From Thermomicrobiales bacterium (lineage in GTDB: Bacteria > Chloroflexota > Chloroflexia > Thermomicrobiales > UBA6265), in NCBI GenBank assembly GCA_041390825.1, contig JAWKPF010000043.1:1-29826 (forward strand): DNA of 29,826 nt, given 5' to 3'. The notes under the pieces are model-generated. The model ran no database searches. It was not told the DNA's origin and saw only the letters and a program-made list of their open reading frames with translations. Position numbers and translations under genes: made by a program. The number at the start of each line of letters is the position of its first letter. Within the stretch, counting starts at the first letter, position 1. Below are positions 28,848 through 29,826 of the stretch, one piece after another.

Positions 28848-29826
28848 CTATGGCGCGGTCAGGATCAATGAAACGTTGTGTCCGCCGAAACCCATCGAGT
28901 TGGTCATGACAGCGTCGATCTCGAGCGGCCTCTTCACGTTAGGGATGTAGTCGAGGTCGCAATCCGGGTCGGGTGTCTCCTGGTTGATCGTGGGCGGGGC
29001 GATCTGATCCCGGATGGCGAGCGTTGCGATCACGGCTTCGAGCGACCCGGCGGCTCCGAGCAGATGACCGGTCATCGACTTCGTCGAACTGATCGGCACA
29101 CGGTACGCGGCGTCTCCGAAAGCGCCTTTGATCGACTGTGTTTCGAACTTCTCGTTGAGTGGTGTCGACGTGCCATGGGCATTCAGATAGCTGATCTGAC
29201 CAGGCTCCAGTCCGGCATCGGCCAGCGCGAGTTTCATGGCGCGGGCAGCTCCTTCTCCTTCCGGAGCGGGTTGCACGATGTGGTTGGCGTCATCAGTGGC
29301 GCCATATCCCGCAACTTCGGCGAGGATCCGCGCTCCTCTCGCAATTGCGTGCTCGCGCTCCTCCAGGACGAGGACGGCTGCCCCCTCGCCGACCACGAAA
29401 CCGTCGCGCCCAAGATCGAACGGCCGACTCGCCGCCGTGGGGTCATCGTTGCGTTTCGAAAGCGCGCCCATGGCGCTGAATCCTGCCACGCTGAGCCGGG
29501 ATACCGGCGCCTCGCAACCGCCTGCATAGACAACATCGGCCATGTCGTCCCGAATCCAGCGCATTGCTTCGCCGATTGCATGGGCCGAACTGGCGCACGC
29601 AGAAACGGATGCCATGTTCGGTCCCTTGGCATCGAGCCGCATCGACACGTGGCCGCTTGCCATGTTTGCCAACATCATGGGCATGAAGAACGGGCCGATG
29701 CGGCGCGGACCGTGCTCGAGCAGTGTTTCCATGCCGGTTTCGATAGTCTCGATCGCGCCCATTCCGGTTGCAATGAGCGCCCCCGTGCGATACGGATCGG
29801 GCGCGCCAGTTGTGAAACACGCGTTT
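28848..29826 (-). CDS. fabF: 3-oxoacyl-[acyl-carrier-protein] synthase II, N-terminus cut by the window edge
   Basis: The 3' 325 codons of a FabF-type condensing enzyme, which extends acyl-ACP with malonyl-ACP in fatty-acid synthesis. The open frame continues to the last base (DPYRTGALIATGMGA just inside the edge), so the true start lies outside. The catalytic triad is complete: Cys in SVSACASSAHAIGEA, His in LNAHGTSTPLNE and His in SSTKSMTGHLLGAAGS; the end NSMGFGGHNVSLIL is typical. With accB and acpS it makes three fatty-acid synthesis genes in the window, each in a different operon. FabB and polyketide-type synthases are related, but the length after Cys and motifs favour FabF. Confidence 0.93.
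   Translation of the reverse strand, partial: NACFTTGAPDPYRTGALIATGMGAIETIETGMETLLEHGPRRIGPFFMPMMLANMASGHVSMRLDAKGPNMASVSACASSAHAIGEAMRWIRDDMADVVYAGGCEAPVSRLSVAGFSAMGALSKRNDDPTAASRPFDLGRDGFVVGEGAAVLVLEEREHAIARGARILAEVAGYGATDDANHIVQPAPEGEGAARAMKLALADAGLEPGQISYLNAHGTSTPLNEKFETQSIKGAFGDAAYRVPISSTKSMTGHLLGAAGSLEAVIATLAIRDQIAPPTINQETPDPDCDLDYIPNVKRPLEIDAVMTNSMGFGGHNVSLILTAP

Noticed and set aside
1..29826. tRNA or rRNA genes, CRISPR arrays, insertion sequences or phage genes
   Set aside because: Read for but not seen: no cloverleaf with conserved T-loop in the intergenic regions, no regular repeat arrays, no transposase or integrase motifs.

Overview
The window is about 29.8 kb of GC-rich bacterial chromosome (no phage, plasmid, IS, CRISPR, tRNA or rRNA signature seen) carrying roughly 33 tightly packed protein genes. 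Gene content, frequent GTG/TTG starts and the style of the secreted protein at 7366-8352 (a signal peptide ending in AQDATPES) suggest a Chloroflexota member, most like Thermomicrobia. This is an inference from general familiarity with the group, not from a database search.

Layout. (1) 100-10401, minus strand: eleven genes spaced 6-24 nt apart, probably one long operon led by uvrB, then a secreted protein of unknown function, aroQ, an M24 peptidase, efp, accB, xseA, xseB, an AIR-synthase-like protein, an isoaspartyl peptidase/asparaginase and an AlkZ-like winged-helix protein. (2) 10499-11198: a Nudix-fold protein that has lost its catalytic glutamates faces a plus-strand operon across a control region with a 26-bp dyad and a short leader ORF. 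(3) 11195-15550, plus: membrane-bound spermidine-synthase-like protein, pgeF, yggS, a YycJ-like metallo-hydrolase and a small four-helix membrane protein, mostly coupled by 4-8 nt overlaps. (4) 15683-16354: a one-gene unit for a helix-turn-helix protein with a near-consensus promoter and strong terminators on both sides. (5) 21523-16576, minus: tatA/B-like, tgt, acpS, nnrD-type dehydratase, CBS protein, alr; the chain from tgt to the CBS gene runs through 4-nt overlaps. (6) 21677-24504, plus: pth, 3-hydroxyacyl-CoA dehydrogenase, a stand-alone B12-binding mutase subunit and its chaperone GTPase MeaB. (7) 27292-24483, minus: yebC, ruvC, tlyA, larB. (8) 27388-28838, plus: the housekeeping sigma factor rpoD behind a structured leader. 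(9) 28848 to the end, minus: fabF, cut by the window edge.

The genes are mainly housekeeping: DNA repair (uvrB, xseAB, ruvC, AlkZ-like), translation and RNA modification (efp, yebC, pth, tgt, tlyA), envelope and lipid synthesis (alr, pgeF, accB, acpS, fabF), metabolite repair (nnrD) and acyl-CoA/methylmalonyl-CoA metabolism. The most novel signals are in control regions: an rpoD leader that looks like a complete transcription attenuator (anti-antiterminator, antiterminator, terminator with seven Ts); a 29-codon leader ORF with a good Shine-Dalgarno whose stop overlaps the start of the spermidine-synthase-like gene; an adjacent triple-heptamer operator; a 12-bp sequence shared by two divergent promoter regions; and an inverted repeat at the uvrB promoter.
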